Counted from the stretch's first letter, positions 8,038-17,490 are shown. The stretch is DNA of 64,000 nucleotides from Rhizobium leguminosarum bv. viciae USDA 2370 (GCF_002008365.1 NZ_MRDL01000025.1:124381-188380), one strand, 5' to 3'. Notes: generated by a model from the sequence alone, not told the origin. Made by a program: numbers and translations.

Positions 8038-10209
8038 ATGACGCGCGCGCAGCAAATCGGTGTCGTTCTCGGTCTGGCGATCGTGACTGCGCTTACGATC
8101 CTTCGAGCAAGTGATCCCGGGATCTTCAAGTTGATCCGCGGCGTGACCTTCGACGAGTATCAGCGGCTGGTTCCCAGGACCTTCGAGCCGATGCCGGTCC
8201 GCGTGATCGACATCGACGAGACTTCGCTGCACGAATTCGGCCAATGGCCATGGCCGCGGGACCGGATGGCGCTGCTGGTGGACCGGCTTTCGGAAATGGG
8301 CGCCTCGGCCATCGCCTTCGATATTCTCTTCGCCGAGCCGGACCGGCTGTCGCCGCGCAATGTCGTTCGCGAGGTCGCCGGGGTCGATCCTTCCCTTGCC
8401 GAGAAACTGCCTGATAACGACGAGATATTCGCCCGTGCAATTGCCGAAAAGCCCGTCGTGCTCGGCTTCGGACTTTCCAACGAGGGCAATTACCGGCCGC
8501 CGGTCAAGGCGGGTTTCGCCTTCACCGGCGAAAGCCCCGTCTCAGCCCCCCCCTATCTCGGTGCTTCGACGCCGTTGCGGCCGCAGTTGGAAGCCAATGC
8601 GGCGGGGCTCGGTCATATCAGCCTCAATCCCGGCAATCCCTCGCCGGTGGTACGGGCGGTCCCACTGTTCCTGACCGACGGCGAGCAGCTCTATCCGAAT
8701 CTCGCGATCGAAGCGCTGCGTGTCGCACAGGGGGCATCGACCTACGTGCTATCAGGCGCACCCGATCGCGCCGGCATCATGACATCGGTAAAGATCGGGG
8801 ATTTCGTCGTGCCGCTGACGGCGGCGGGTGAGCTTTGGCTCTATGTCACCCCCGACCGGGCGGAGCGTTATATATCCGCCCGGCAGGTGCTTGCGGCCGA
8901 AGGGGCCTCTCCAGATGTCGCCGCCGCCGTCGCCGGCAGCATCGTCTTCGTCGGGACATCGGCGGCCGGCCTGCAGGACATCCGCGTCACCGCGCTCGGC
9001 GAGAACGTTCCCGGCGTTTCGCTGCATGCGCAGGCCGTCGAGCAGATCCTTGCGGGCCGCTTTCTCTCGCGGCCCGACTGGGCGGACGGGCTGGAGATCC
9101 TGATGATCGCCGTGCTCGGATGCCTGCTCGTCGGGGTGACGACCTTCGTCAGTCCGGCCGTCGCGCTGGCCTGCGGCCTGCTGATCACAGCCATGGCGCT
9201 GGTGGCGTCCTGGCTCTCGTTTCTTTATGCGGGGCTTCTCCTCGATCCCCTGGCTCCGATCATCAGCGGATCGATCACCCATTTCGCCTCGACCTCGTTC
9301 CGGATCCTGGTGATCGACCGGGAGCGGCGCGAGGTGCGGCGCGCCTTCGGGCATTATCTTTCCCCGTCGCTGCTCCATCGCATCGAGCATTCCCGCGACG
9401 CGTTGCGCCTCGGCGGAGACGATCGCGAGCTGACGGTCATGTTCGTCGATGTCAGAAGCTTTACCGAGATCAGCGAGCGGCTGGCGCCGACTGCCGTGGT
9501 CGCGTTCCTGAATACCTTGCTCGATGCGCTGAGCCGCCATGTGGTGGCCAATGAAGGCACGCTCGACAAGTTCATCGGCGATTCGATCATGGCGTTCTGG
9601 AATGCACCCGTCGATGTGGCGGATCATGAAATCAAGGCCGTTCGCGCAGCGCTTGCCATGCGTGAAACGCTGGCCGAACTGAACGCCGGCGACGCCTTCG
9701 GCTTCGGGCCTGGACAGCAAGTCGGCATCGGCATCGGCATCCATACCGGTCTCGCCTGTGTCGGTAACATGGGCGCCAAGACCCGCTTCAACTATTCGGC
9801 GGTCGGCGATGCCGTCAATGTCGCGGCGCGCCTGGAGTCGTGCTGCAAGGAGGTGGGCTTCGATATCCTCATATCAGACAGCACGGCGAGATCGGTGCAG
9901 GGAATGGCGCTGATCGAGGCCGGCGCCATCCCGCTCAAGGGAAAGAGTAGCCGAACGCAGATTCTCGCCGTTGTCGGCGACGAGCGCGTCGCAGCCTCCG
10001 CGGAGTTCGCCGCGCTTACGGTCGTTCACGAGCAGCTGACGCAGGCGCTGCATTCGCATTCGAAAAACACGCGCAAGCTTATCGGCACGGCAAAGCTCAG
10101 GGCGGCGCAGGTGATCGGCGGGCTGGCAGAATTCTACCAGCGGATATCCGGCAGAAGCGATCACTTCCGCGAGGTGCCGGATGGCTTCGAGAAGAGCGTC
10201 GCCGATTGA
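8038..10209 (+). CDS. CHASE2-domain class III adenylate cyclase
   Basis: 723 residues from the ATG at 8038; the frame is open further upstream, but the residues there are not protein-like and this start opens directly on the signal anchor. Order: an N-terminal helix; an extracytoplasmic CHASE2 domain at about 30-340 (VRVIDIDETSLHEFGQWPWPR and GASAIAFDILFAEPD are CHASE2 signatures); three closely spaced helices at about 350-415; and a cyclase domain with LTVMFVDVRSFTE (Asp471), FIGDSIMAFWN (Asp515) and YSAVGDAVNVAARLE. The enzyme senses an unknown envelope signal and makes a cyclic nucleotide. Its stop lies 5 bp from that of the convergent FecR-domain gene. Confidence 0.92.
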   Translation: MTRAQQIGVVLGLAIVTALTILRASDPGIFKLIRGVTFDEYQRLVPRTFEPMPVRVIDIDETSLHEFGQWPWPRDRMALLVDRLSEMGASAIAFDILFAEPDRLSPRNVVREVAGVDPSLAEKLPDNDEIFARAIAEKPVVLGFGLSNEGNYRPPVKAGFAFTGESPVSAPPYLGASTPLRPQLEANAAGLGHISLNPGNPSPVVRAVPLFLTDGEQLYPNLAIEALRVAQGASTYVLSGAPDRAGIMTSVKIGDFVVPLTAAGELWLYVTPDRAERYISARQVLAAEGASPDVAAAVAGSIVFVGTSAAGLQDIRVTALGENVPGVSLHAQAVEQILAGRFLSRPDWADGLEILMIAVLGCLLVGVTTFVSPAVALACGLLITAMALVASWLSFLYAGLLLDPLAPIISGSITHFASTSFRILVIDRERREVRRAFGHYLSPSLLHRIEHSRDALRLGGDDRELTVMFVDVRSFTEISERLAPTAVVAFLNTLLDALSRHVVANEGTLDKFIGDSIMAFWNAPVDVADHEIKAVRAALAMRETLAELNAGDAFGFGPGQQVGIGIGIHTGLACVGNMGAKTRFNYSAVGDAVNVAARLESCCKEVGFDILISDSTARSVQGMALIEAGAIPLKGKSSRTQILAVVGDERVAASAEFAALTVVHEQLTQALHSHSKNTRKLIGTAKLRAAQVIGGLAEFYQRISGRSDHFREVPDGFEKSVAD

Positions 10210-10214
10210 CGGCA

Positions 10215-11240
10215 TCAGCGGTTGCGATTGAAATTCCGGCCCCTATCGTGGTTCCGGTCCCCATCACGATCGCGATCCTTGTCGTGATCGCGGTCACGGT
10301 CACGATCTCGATGATGCCCTTTATCGTGATAGTCGTGATCATCGTGCTGATCGTGATGTTCATGCCGGCCACGGCCATCATGCTTGTCGGGTTTATCCGG
10401 TTTGTCGTGATGCGGCTTGTCAGGCTTGTCAGGCTTGTCAGGCGTGGCCGGCCGCTCCTTCTGCGGCTCGGCCTGCCGCTGCGGCGGATCTTGCCTCTGC
10501 GGACTGGGTGCCGGCGCCGGATCGCGAGGAGGCGGGGGGCGGTTTCTGTCTTTTCTTTCCGGCGCGACGGAGGCCATATTGCAGCCGCCGAGCATGCCGA
10601 TGCCGCCGGCAAGCCGCTGATTGCCGGAGAGGAAGGGGAGGGCGCGCTGATTTCCGAGCGTCTCGAGGATGCTGGGATCGACCCGGCGTGCTGCCGACAT
10701 ATCGCCGTTCGGCTTGGCCACCACGCAATCGCAGCGCTGCTGCAACTGCCGGCAGCCGCCCGGACCGCAGAAGCGGGCTGCGCCGTTCAGCAGCACGACG
10801 GCGGTCGTGCCATCCGGGCCGACGTAGAAATCGAAAGCGGTGCCGCGTACGCCGATCGTGCCGGCCGGTGTCAGGATCTGGTAGGCCGAAGAATTGGAAC
10901 TGCCGCTGACCCAGCGGAATGTACCCTTTGCCGCCCTGATGGTGAGTTTCTTGACCGATTGGGAATCATCGAAGACATATTTGTCGATGACGACCGACGA
11001 ACCCCAGCCGACCGCGAGCTTCGTGCCGTCACGAAACAGGAACTGGCCAAGCCCGGATTGCGATGTCTTGATGCGCTCGTTGCGATGGACGCTGGTGTCG
11101 ACCTCGATCGGGCCGCTCTGTCCCGTCACTTCCGTCTTGATGACGACAGCCTGGCCGACCGGCTCGGCGGCGGGTGCCGGCGATGCGCTGCTTAACGCGA
11201 TGCAAAGCGTCGCGACTGATACTGAGCGCCAACCCCACAT
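10215..11240 (-). CDS. secreted FecR-domain protein with His/Asp-rich tail
   Basis: 341 residues from the ATG at 11240 (an ATG seven codons earlier is possible). A signal peptide (MWGWRSVSVATLCIALSSA) is followed by a FecR fold at about 50-170, with GLGQFLFRDGTKLAVGWGS, a KGTFRWVSG strand and TPAGTIGVRGTAFDF. The last third is low complexity: first proline-rich, then DKPDKPDKPHH-type repeats, then alternating His-Asp and Arg-Asp to the end. No sigma factor or TonB receptor is adjacent, so this is not a classical FecR anti-sigma sensor. It sits tail to tail with the CHASE2 cyclase; FecR and CHASE2 domains often neighbour each other, which hints at a shared signalling role (inference). Confidence 0.8.
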   Translation of the reverse strand: MWGWRSVSVATLCIALSSASPAPAAEPVGQAVVIKTEVTGQSGPIEVDTSVHRNERIKTSQSGLGQFLFRDGTKLAVGWGSSVVIDKYVFDDSQSVKKLTIRAAKGTFRWVSGSSNSSAYQILTPAGTIGVRGTAFDFYVGPDGTTAVVLLNGAARFCGPGGCRQLQQRCDCVVAKPNGDMSAARRVDPSILETLGNQRALPFLSGNQRLAGGIGMLGGCNMASVAPERKDRNRPPPPRDPAPAPSPQRQDPPQRQAEPQKERPATPDKPDKPDKPHHDKPDKPDKHDGRGRHEHHDQHDDHDYHDKGHHRDRDRDRDHDKDRDRDGDRNHDRGRNFNRNR

Positions 11241-11492
11241 GATACACGTACCCCGGAACACGCGATTGTTAACATTTTAGCAATTGCTTGTCTTCTAACC
11301 CTATTGGGTTAGGTCGCCGGCCGACGGTTAGCGGAAATGCCGCGGCTTGCGTCTTCCGCTTGAAGCGGCATTCTCTTCGGCGTGTCGAAACCAAAGCTCT
11401 CGCGCGTCGCAAAAGAACCGTTGTGCCGCATTTGGATTTGCGATTTGTATGAGCGCGGAGAACAAGCCCTTTCCCGAAGGAGAAGAAGGCGG

Positions 11493-12746
11493 ATGCGGAA
11501 ATATTCGGTTTTTGCCGTGGCACGGGAGGCCCTTCGTGGCCACAAGGGTTGGGAGAAGCAGTGGACTTCGCCTGAGCCACGCGCCGAATACGACGTCGTC
11601 ATCATCGGTGCCGGCGGCCACGGGCTGGGTGCTGCCTACTATCTCGCCAAGGAGCACGGCATCACCAATGTGGCGGTGATCGAGAAGGGCTGGCTCGGCG
11701 GCGGCAATACCGGGCGCAACACCACCATCATCCGCTCGAACTATCTCTACGAAGAGAGCATGCACATCTACGAGCATTCGATGAAGCTCTGGGAGGGGCT
11801 TTCCCAGGAGCTCAACTACAATGTGATGTATTCGCCGCGCGGCGTGATGATGCTCTCGCACAATATTCACGACCAGCAATCCTTCAAGCGGCATATCCAT
11901 GCCAACCGGCTCTACGGCATCGACAATGAATGGCTGACACCGGAGCAGGCGAAGGCCTATTGTCCGCCGCTCGATATCTCGGCCAGCGCGCGCTACCCGA
12001 TCAACGGGGCGGCACTGCAGCGGCGGGGCGGTACGGCGCGGCACGACGCCGTTGCCTGGGGTTATGCGCGGGCGGCTTCAGACCGCGGCGTGCACATCAT
12101 TCAGAATTGCGAAGTGACCGGTATCCGGCGCGGTCCGGACGGGCGGGTGACCGGGGTCGAGACCTCGCGTGGCTTCATCGGCGCCAGGAAGGTGGCGGTG
12201 TCGGCGGCCGGCCATACGACCACTGTCATGCAGATGGCTGGCGTGCGCGTGCCGCTGCAATCGAGCCCGCTGCAGGCGCTGGTTTCCGAACCACTGAAGC
12301 CAATCTTTCCCTGCGTCGTCATGTCGAACACGGTGCATGCCTATATCTCCCAGTCCGACAAGGGAGAACTCGTCATCGGCGCCGGCACCGACCAATATAA
12401 TTCCTATTCCCAGACCGGCGGGCTGCAGATCATCACGCACACGCTCGACGCCATCTGCGAGCTCTTCCCGATGTTCCGGCGCGTCAAGATGATGCGGCAA
12501 TGGGGCGGCATCGTCGACAATACGCCGGATCGTTCGGCGATCCAGTCGAAGACGCCGGTTCCCGGGCTTTACGTCAATTGCGGCTGGGGCACCGGCGGCT
12601 TCAAGGCGACGCCGGGCTCGGCCAATCTCTTCGCGCATCTGATTGCCCGCGACGAGCCGCACAAGTTCAATGCCGGCTTGACGCTGGACCGTTTCCGCAG
12701 CGGCCGGCTGATCGACGAGGCGGCGGCGGCGGCGGTGGCGCACTGA
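11493..12746 (+). CDS. soxB: sarcosine oxidase subunit beta
   Basis: 417 residues from the ATG at 11493, preceded by GGAGAAGAAGG. An FAD-binding Rossmann motif (VVIIGAGGHGLGAAYYLA) starts near residue 33. The C-terminal GWGTGGFKATPGSA loop is typical of the DAO-type SoxB flavoprotein. Heterotetrameric sarcosine oxidase oxidatively demethylates sarcosine to glycine, passing the C1 unit to tetrahydrofolate and making peroxide. This subunit carries the substrate FAD and the FMN. It opens a sox operon and overlaps the next gene's start by one base (TGATG). Confidence 0.95.
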   Translation: MRKYSVFAVAREALRGHKGWEKQWTSPEPRAEYDVVIIGAGGHGLGAAYYLAKEHGITNVAVIEKGWLGGGNTGRNTTIIRSNYLYEESMHIYEHSMKLWEGLSQELNYNVMYSPRGVMMLSHNIHDQQSFKRHIHANRLYGIDNEWLTPEQAKAYCPPLDISASARYPINGAALQRRGGTARHDAVAWGYARAASDRGVHIIQNCEVTGIRRGPDGRVTGVETSRGFIGARKVAVSAAGHTTTVMQMAGVRVPLQSSPLQALVSEPLKPIFPCVVMSNTVHAYISQSDKGELVIGAGTDQYNSYSQTGGLQIITHTLDAICELFPMFRRVKMMRQWGGIVDNTPDRSAIQSKTPVPGLYVNCGWGTGGFKATPGSANLFAHLIARDEPHKFNAGLTLDRFRSGRLIDEAAAAAVAH

Positions 12747-13147
12747 TGTGGACGGCGGCTCTCCTCGCAATCGGGATCGACGGCGCGGCCATGCCGGCTG
12801 GTGACGTCTTTCCCGGCGCCGAGGATTTCCGCCTGCAGAAGATCCACAGGGCTGCCGGCGAAAGCGAGTGGCCCTTCGTCGCCGAGAGCGGCACGCTGCT
12901 TTGCGCGATGATCCTGCGCAAACCAGCCGTCTATTTCGTGCCTGAGGTCGGCGGAACGCCGGGACGTGCCTTCGTGATCGACAACGATATCGCCAAGATG
13001 GCTTTTGCGAATATCGGCATGACCGATGTGCTGGAGCCCTACGACAATTTCGAACAGCTTCTCAAGCGCCTCATTCCCTACGTAACGATGGGAAAGCGTC
13101 TCTGCAATCAACCTCCGGGAACCAATGTTTCCGGATCGGAACTCTAA
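12746..13147 (+). CDS. DUF2511-like hypothetical protein inside the sox operon
   Basis: 133 residues, ATG overlapping the soxB stop. A short N-terminal hydrophobic stretch (MWTAALLAIGIDGAA) may be a weak signal peptide. The core (ESEWPFVAESGTLLCAMI and KPAVYFVPE, then FVIDNDIAKM) resembles the YebY/DUF2511 family, in which a WPF...GTLxC strand is conserved. Two cysteines are present (about residues 52 and 122). It stands between soxB and soxD, where most sarcosine oxidase operons have nothing. Its stop is 12 bp before soxD, so it is co-transcribed. The function is unknown. The family call is by eye and moderately sure. Confidence 0.6.
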   Translation: MWTAALLAIGIDGAAMPAGDVFPGAEDFRLQKIHRAAGESEWPFVAESGTLLCAMILRKPAVYFVPEVGGTPGRAFVIDNDIAKMAFANIGMTDVLEPYDNFEQLLKRLIPYVTMGKRLCNQPPGTNVSGSEL

Positions 13148-13159
13148 GACGGGTAACAC

Positions 13160-13501
13160 ATGCTGCTGATCTATTGCCCATACTGTCAGGAAGAGCGCTC
13201 CGAGCTCGAATTCCGTGGCGCAGGTGACGCGCATATCGCGCGGCCCACCGACATCGCCTCGATCTCGGACGAGGAGTTCGAAGCCTATTTCTTTCTGCGC
13301 GACAATCCGAAGGGGCTGATCTTCGAACGCTGGCGGCACATTCACGGCTGCGGGCGCTTCTTCAATGCAGCGCGCGATACGGTGACCGACAAGTTCATCA
13401 TGACCTACAAGGCGGGTCAGCCGAAGCCTGAGATCGGCGCGGCGGCCCAGCAGCATGGGCCCGTCGAAACATATGAAGCCGTGGAAGGAGAGGCGCAATG
13501 A
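13160..13501 (+). CDS. soxD: sarcosine oxidase subunit delta
   Basis: 113 residues, slightly longer than the usual near 100. CPYCQEERSELEF (Cys6, Cys9) and HIHGCGRFFNAARD supply the zinc ligands known for SoxD. The small subunit has a structural role and buttresses the SoxA-SoxB interface. Its last codons overlap the ATG of soxA in an ATGA junction (13498-13501), so the two are translationally coupled. Confidence 0.95.
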   Translation: MLLIYCPYCQEERSELEFRGAGDAHIARPTDIASISDEEFEAYFFLRDNPKGLIFERWRHIHGCGRFFNAARDTVTDKFIMTYKAGQPKPEIGAAAQQHGPVETYEAVEGEAQ

Positions 13502-16491
13502 GCGGCGTGAACCGTATCGCCGGCAAGGGGCGCCTGACACCGGCCAGAACCGCGCGCTTCAGCTTCGACGGCAAGAGCTATACGGCGCTCGAAGGCGATA
13601 CCGTCGCCTCGGCGCTGATCGCCAACGGTGTGCATCTCGTCGGCCGTTCGTTCAAATATCACCGGGCCCGCGGTATTCTGTCTGCAGGGGCCGAGGAGCC
13701 GAACGCGCTGATCGACGTCGCCCGCGATACGGCGCGCAAGCAGCCGAACGTGCGCGCCACGGTGCAGGAAGTTTTTGACGGCATGATCGTCAACTCGCAG
13801 AACCGCTGGCCCTCGCTTGCCTTCGATGTCGGCGCGGTCAACAATCTGATGTCGCCGTTCTTCGCCGCCGGCTTCTACTACAAGACATTCATGTGGCCGC
13901 GCGCCGCCTGGAAACACGTGTACGAACCGCTCATCCGTCGTGCCGCCGGCCTCGGCGTCGCGCCGACGGAGGAGGATCCGGACCATTATGCCAGCCGCTA
14001 TGCCCATTGCGACGTGCTGGTGGTCGGCGCCGGCGTGGCCGGGCTTTCGGCGGCGCTGGCCGCCGCCGAGACCGGTGCCCGGGTGATGCTTTGCGACGAG
14101 CAGGCGGAAGCGGGCGGGGCGTTGCGTTATGATACCGGCGTGACGATCGACGGACAGGACGGCAATAGCTGGGCACAGAAGGCCGTGGCGCGGCTGGAGG
14201 CGATGGACAATGTCGAAGTGCTGGTCCGCACAACCGCTTTCGGCTACTACAACCACAATTTCGTTGGTCTTGCCGAGCGCGTCACCGATCATGTCGCCAA
14301 GCCTTCCCGTGATCTGCCGCGCGAGCGGCTTTGGCAGGTCCGAGCAAAGCGCGTGATCCTCGCCACCGGCGCGATCGAGCGTCACATGGTGTTTCCGAAC
14401 AACGACCGGCCGGGCATCATGCTGGCCTCAGCGGGGCGGATGTATCTCAATCATTACGGCGTCGCGGTCGGGGCCAAGGTCGGCATCTACACGGCGCACG
14501 ACTCGGCCTATGAGGCGGCCTTCGATCTGAAGCGGGCTGGTGTTTCGATCGCCGCCATCGTCGATAGCAGGCAGGCGCCGGGAGCGGCGGTGCTGGCCGA
14601 GGCCCGTGCACTCGGTATTGATGTTCTGGCCGGCCAATCGGTCGTCAACACGGCCGGGCGGCTGCGCATCTCCTCGATGACGGTGGCGCGCAACGGCGGC
14701 GGTTCGCCGCGCAAGATCACGGTCGATGCGCTGCTGGTTTCGGCCGGCTGGACGCCGTCGGTCCATCTCTTCTCGCAGTCGCGCGGCAAAGTGGCCTTCG
14801 ATGCCGAAAGCCAGCGATTCCTGCCCGGCTCCTATGCCCAGGACTGCCTCTCGGTCGGCGCCTGCAACGGCACCGACGACCTGCAGCGGACGATCGAGGA
14901 GTCGCTTGCCGCCGGCGAGCTGATGGCGCAGGCCACCGGCAAAGGCAGCGACGCGAAGATCGCAATTTCGGCCGAGCAAGCCTATGACTGGACGGGCGGC
15001 ATGATTGGTGCTGCCGAAGGCGCCGGGCCGAAGACCAACGCCAAGGCCTTCATCGATTTCCAGCATGACGTCTGCGCCAAGGATATCCGCCTTGCCGTGC
15101 GCGAGGGCATGCATTCGATCGAGCATATCAAGCGTTTCACGACCAACGGCATGGCCTCGGACCAGGGCAAGCTCTCCAACATGCATGGCCTGGCGATTGC
15201 CGCCGAAATGCTCGGCAAGGAAATCCCGCAGGTCGGACTCACCACTTTCCGCGCGCCCTATACGCCGGTCACCTACGGTACGCTGATCGGCCATTCGCGC
15301 GGAGAACTGTTCGACCCGACACGCAAGACGCCGCTGCACGATTGGGAAGAAGCGCATGGCGCGGTCTTCGAGGATGTCGGCAACTGGAAGCGTGCCTGGT
15401 TCTATCCGAGGGCCGGCGAGAGCATGCATCAGGCGGTGGCTCGCGAATGCCGGACAGCACGCGAGGCGGCCGGTATCTTCGACGCCTCGACGCTCGGCAA
15501 GATCGAGGTGGTGGGGCCGGATGCGGCGGAATTCCTCAACCTGATCTACACCAATGCCTGGGACACGCTGAAGCCCGGCAAGGCCCGCTACGGCATCATG
15601 ACTCGCGAGGACGGCTTCGTCTATGACGACGGTGTTGTCGGACGCCTGGCAAACGACCGTTTTCATGTGACGACGACGACCGGCGGCGCGCCGCGCGTTC
15701 TGCATCACATGGAAGATTACCTGCAGACGGAATTCCCGCATCTGAAGGTATGGCTGACCTCGGTGACCGAACAATGGGCTGTCATCGCCGTGCAGGGGCC
15801 GAAGGCGCGCGAGATCGTCGCGCCGCTGGTCGAAGGGCTCGATCTTTCGAACGAGGCATTCCCGCATATGAGCGTTGCCGAGTGCACGGTCTGCGGCGTG
15901 CCGGCGCGGCTCTTCCGCGTCTCCTTCACCGGCGAAACCGGTTTCGAAATCAATGTGCCGGCCGATTACGGCCAGTCGGTACTCGAAGCGGTCTGGGCCA
16001 ATGCCGAACCGCTCGGCGCCTGCGTCTACGGCACGGAGACGATGCACGTTCTTCGCGCCGAGAAAGGCTACATCATCGTCGGCCAGGATACGGATGGGAC
16101 CGTGACCCCCGATGATGCCGGACTTTCCTGGGCGGTTTCGAAGAAAAAGACGGATTTCGTCGGTATTCGCGGGTTGAAGCGGCCGGATCTCGTCAAGGAC
16201 GGGCGCAAGCAGCTCGTCGGCCTCGTCACCAACGACCCGAAGCTGGTGCTCGAAGAAGGCGCGCAGATTGTCGCAAGCCCGAACGAGCCGAAGCCGATGA
16301 CCATGCTCGGCCACGTCACATCTGCCTATTGGTCGGAAAATTGCGGCCAGTCGATCGCCTTCGCGCTCGTCGCCGGCGGCCGGGCGCGGATGGGCGAGAC
16401 GCTCTATGTACCGATGCCGGACAGGACGATCGCCGTCGAGGTGACGGATCTGGTGTTCTTTGACAAGGAAGGGGGCCGCATCCATGGCTGA
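13498..16491 (+). CDS. soxA: sarcosine oxidase subunit alpha
   Basis: 997 residues, the expected size. The N-terminal 2Fe-2S-ferredoxin-like fold without cysteines (YTALEGDTVASALIANG then GRSFKYHRARGI) is followed by an NAD-binding Rossmann domain starting VLVVGAGVAGLSAAL near residue 172. The C-terminal 380 residues resemble the glycine cleavage T protein (GIFDASTLGKIEVVGPDA and SFTGETGFEINVPADYG), which binds tetrahydrofolate and takes the methyl carbon as methylene-THF. The last 8 bases overlap the start of soxG. Confidence 0.96.
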   Translation: MSGVNRIAGKGRLTPARTARFSFDGKSYTALEGDTVASALIANGVHLVGRSFKYHRARGILSAGAEEPNALIDVARDTARKQPNVRATVQEVFDGMIVNSQNRWPSLAFDVGAVNNLMSPFFAAGFYYKTFMWPRAAWKHVYEPLIRRAAGLGVAPTEEDPDHYASRYAHCDVLVVGAGVAGLSAALAAAETGARVMLCDEQAEAGGALRYDTGVTIDGQDGNSWAQKAVARLEAMDNVEVLVRTTAFGYYNHNFVGLAERVTDHVAKPSRDLPRERLWQVRAKRVILATGAIERHMVFPNNDRPGIMLASAGRMYLNHYGVAVGAKVGIYTAHDSAYEAAFDLKRAGVSIAAIVDSRQAPGAAVLAEARALGIDVLAGQSVVNTAGRLRISSMTVARNGGGSPRKITVDALLVSAGWTPSVHLFSQSRGKVAFDAESQRFLPGSYAQDCLSVGACNGTDDLQRTIEESLAAGELMAQATGKGSDAKIAISAEQAYDWTGGMIGAAEGAGPKTNAKAFIDFQHDVCAKDIRLAVREGMHSIEHIKRFTTNGMASDQGKLSNMHGLAIAAEMLGKEIPQVGLTTFRAPYTPVTYGTLIGHSRGELFDPTRKTPLHDWEEAHGAVFEDVGNWKRAWFYPRAGESMHQAVARECRTAREAAGIFDASTLGKIEVVGPDAAEFLNLIYTNAWDTLKPGKARYGIMTREDGFVYDDGVVGRLANDRFHVTTTTGGAPRVLHHMEDYLQTEFPHLKVWLTSVTEQWAVIAVQGPKAREIVAPLVEGLDLSNEAFPHMSVAECTVCGVPARLFRVSFTGETGFEINVPADYGQSVLEAVWANAEPLGACVYGTETMHVLRAEKGYIIVGQDTDGTVTPDDAGLSWAVSKKKTDFVGIRGLKRPDLVKDGRKQLVGLVTNDPKLVLEEGAQIVASPNEPKPMTMLGHVTSAYWSENCGQSIAFALVAGGRARMGETLYVPMPDRTIAVEVTDLVFFDKEGGRIHG

Positions 16492-17032
16492 TGTCGCAAT
16501 TCGCAAGCCGGCGCTTGCCGGACGTCTCGGCGGCTCCGCAACGGTGCGGCTGACGACCGCTCCCACTGCCAGCCGGGTGGCGTTGCGTGCGCCGGCGGAA
16601 TCGCTCTCGGCACTTTCCTCGGCACTCGGCCTGACGTTGCCGGATGCCCCGAAGACATCCGGCCGGGCCGGCGCCCGATCGGCGCTCTGGATTGGGCCGG
16701 ACGAGTGGCTGGTGATCGACGAGGCCAGTGCCGATCTGATGGCAACACTTTCGGGTGTCGGCACGCTGCATTCGGCGACCGACGTTTCCCACCGCAATCT
16801 CGCGATCATCGTCTCGGGACCGGGTGCTGAGGCGACGCTTTCGGCCGGCTGCCCGCAGGATCTGTCGCTTTCCTCCTTTCCGGTCGGGGCTGCATCGCGC
16901 ACCGTTTTCGGCAAGGCGGAAATTGTGCTTTTCCGCACGGAAGAAGACACGTTCCGGGTGGAATGCTGGCGGTCGTTTTCGGATTATGTCTTCGGGCTGC
17001 TGAACGAGGCGGCTGAAGACGCGGGGCACTGA
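16484..17032 (+). CDS. soxG: sarcosine oxidase subunit gamma
   Basis: 182 residues from the ATG at 16484, overlapping the end of soxA. The sequence has the SoxG pattern ALWIGPDEWLVI, then TDVSHRNLAIIVSGPGA and the C-terminal ECWRSFSDYVFGLL. The subunit packs on the T-protein-like part of SoxA. It completes the heterotetramer; no folate gene (purU, glyA, folD) follows directly, which differs from several other sox operons. Confidence 0.92.
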   Translation: MADVAIRKPALAGRLGGSATVRLTTAPTASRVALRAPAESLSALSSALGLTLPDAPKTSGRAGARSALWIGPDEWLVIDEASADLMATLSGVGTLHSATDVSHRNLAIIVSGPGAEATLSAGCPQDLSLSSFPVGAASRTVFGKAEIVLFRTEEDTFRVECWRSFSDYVFGLLNEAAEDAGH

Positions 17033-17076
17033 GCCTCAGCGAATCGCCGGCGTGCGCTCATTTAGGAGGTTAACGA

Positions 17077-17475
17077 ATGCTGCACCATGCCTCGCTCGGC
17101 GTTTCCGATATCGAGCGGTCGGCGGCATTTTACGATGCTGCCCTTGCCGCGCTCGGTTATATCAGGGTCTGGGACGATATCAGGCCGGGGCAAACAGGGC
17201 AGGCAATCGGCTACGGCCTTCCCGGCGGCGGGGACAAACTGGCGATCAAGCATCGTCCGGACGGCCAGCGTGCGCCTGGCCCGGGTTTTCATCTGGCGTT
17301 TGCCGCGCCGAGCCGCCAGGCAGTCGATCAGTTTTATGCGGTGGCAATCGCGCAAGGCGGCAGTGACAATGGCCGTCCCGGCCTGCGGCCCCAGTACGGT
17401 GAGCACTATTATGCGGCGTTCGTCATGGATCCCGACGGACACGCGCTCGAAGCCGTGTTCAATTCGGCCGAGTAA
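17077..17475 (+). CDS. VOC (glyoxalase/bleomycin resistance-like) family protein
   Basis: 132 residues, preceded by AGGAGGTTAACG. LHHASLGVSDIERSAAFYDAALAALGY at the N-terminus and HYYAAFVMDPDGHALEAVF at the C-terminus mark one VOC module with potential metal ligands (His near the N-terminus, Glu near residue 127). Such proteins are lyases, dioxygenases or binders; the substrate cannot be inferred. It lies 44 bp after soxG on the same strand and may be the last gene of that transcript. Confidence 0.85.
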   Translation: MLHHASLGVSDIERSAAFYDAALAALGYIRVWDDIRPGQTGQAIGYGLPGGGDKLAIKHRPDGQRAPGPGFHLAFAAPSRQAVDQFYAVAIAQGGSDNGRPGLRPQYGEHYYAAFVMDPDGHALEAVFNSAE

Positions 17476-17490
17476 CAAAAGCAGTTTTGC

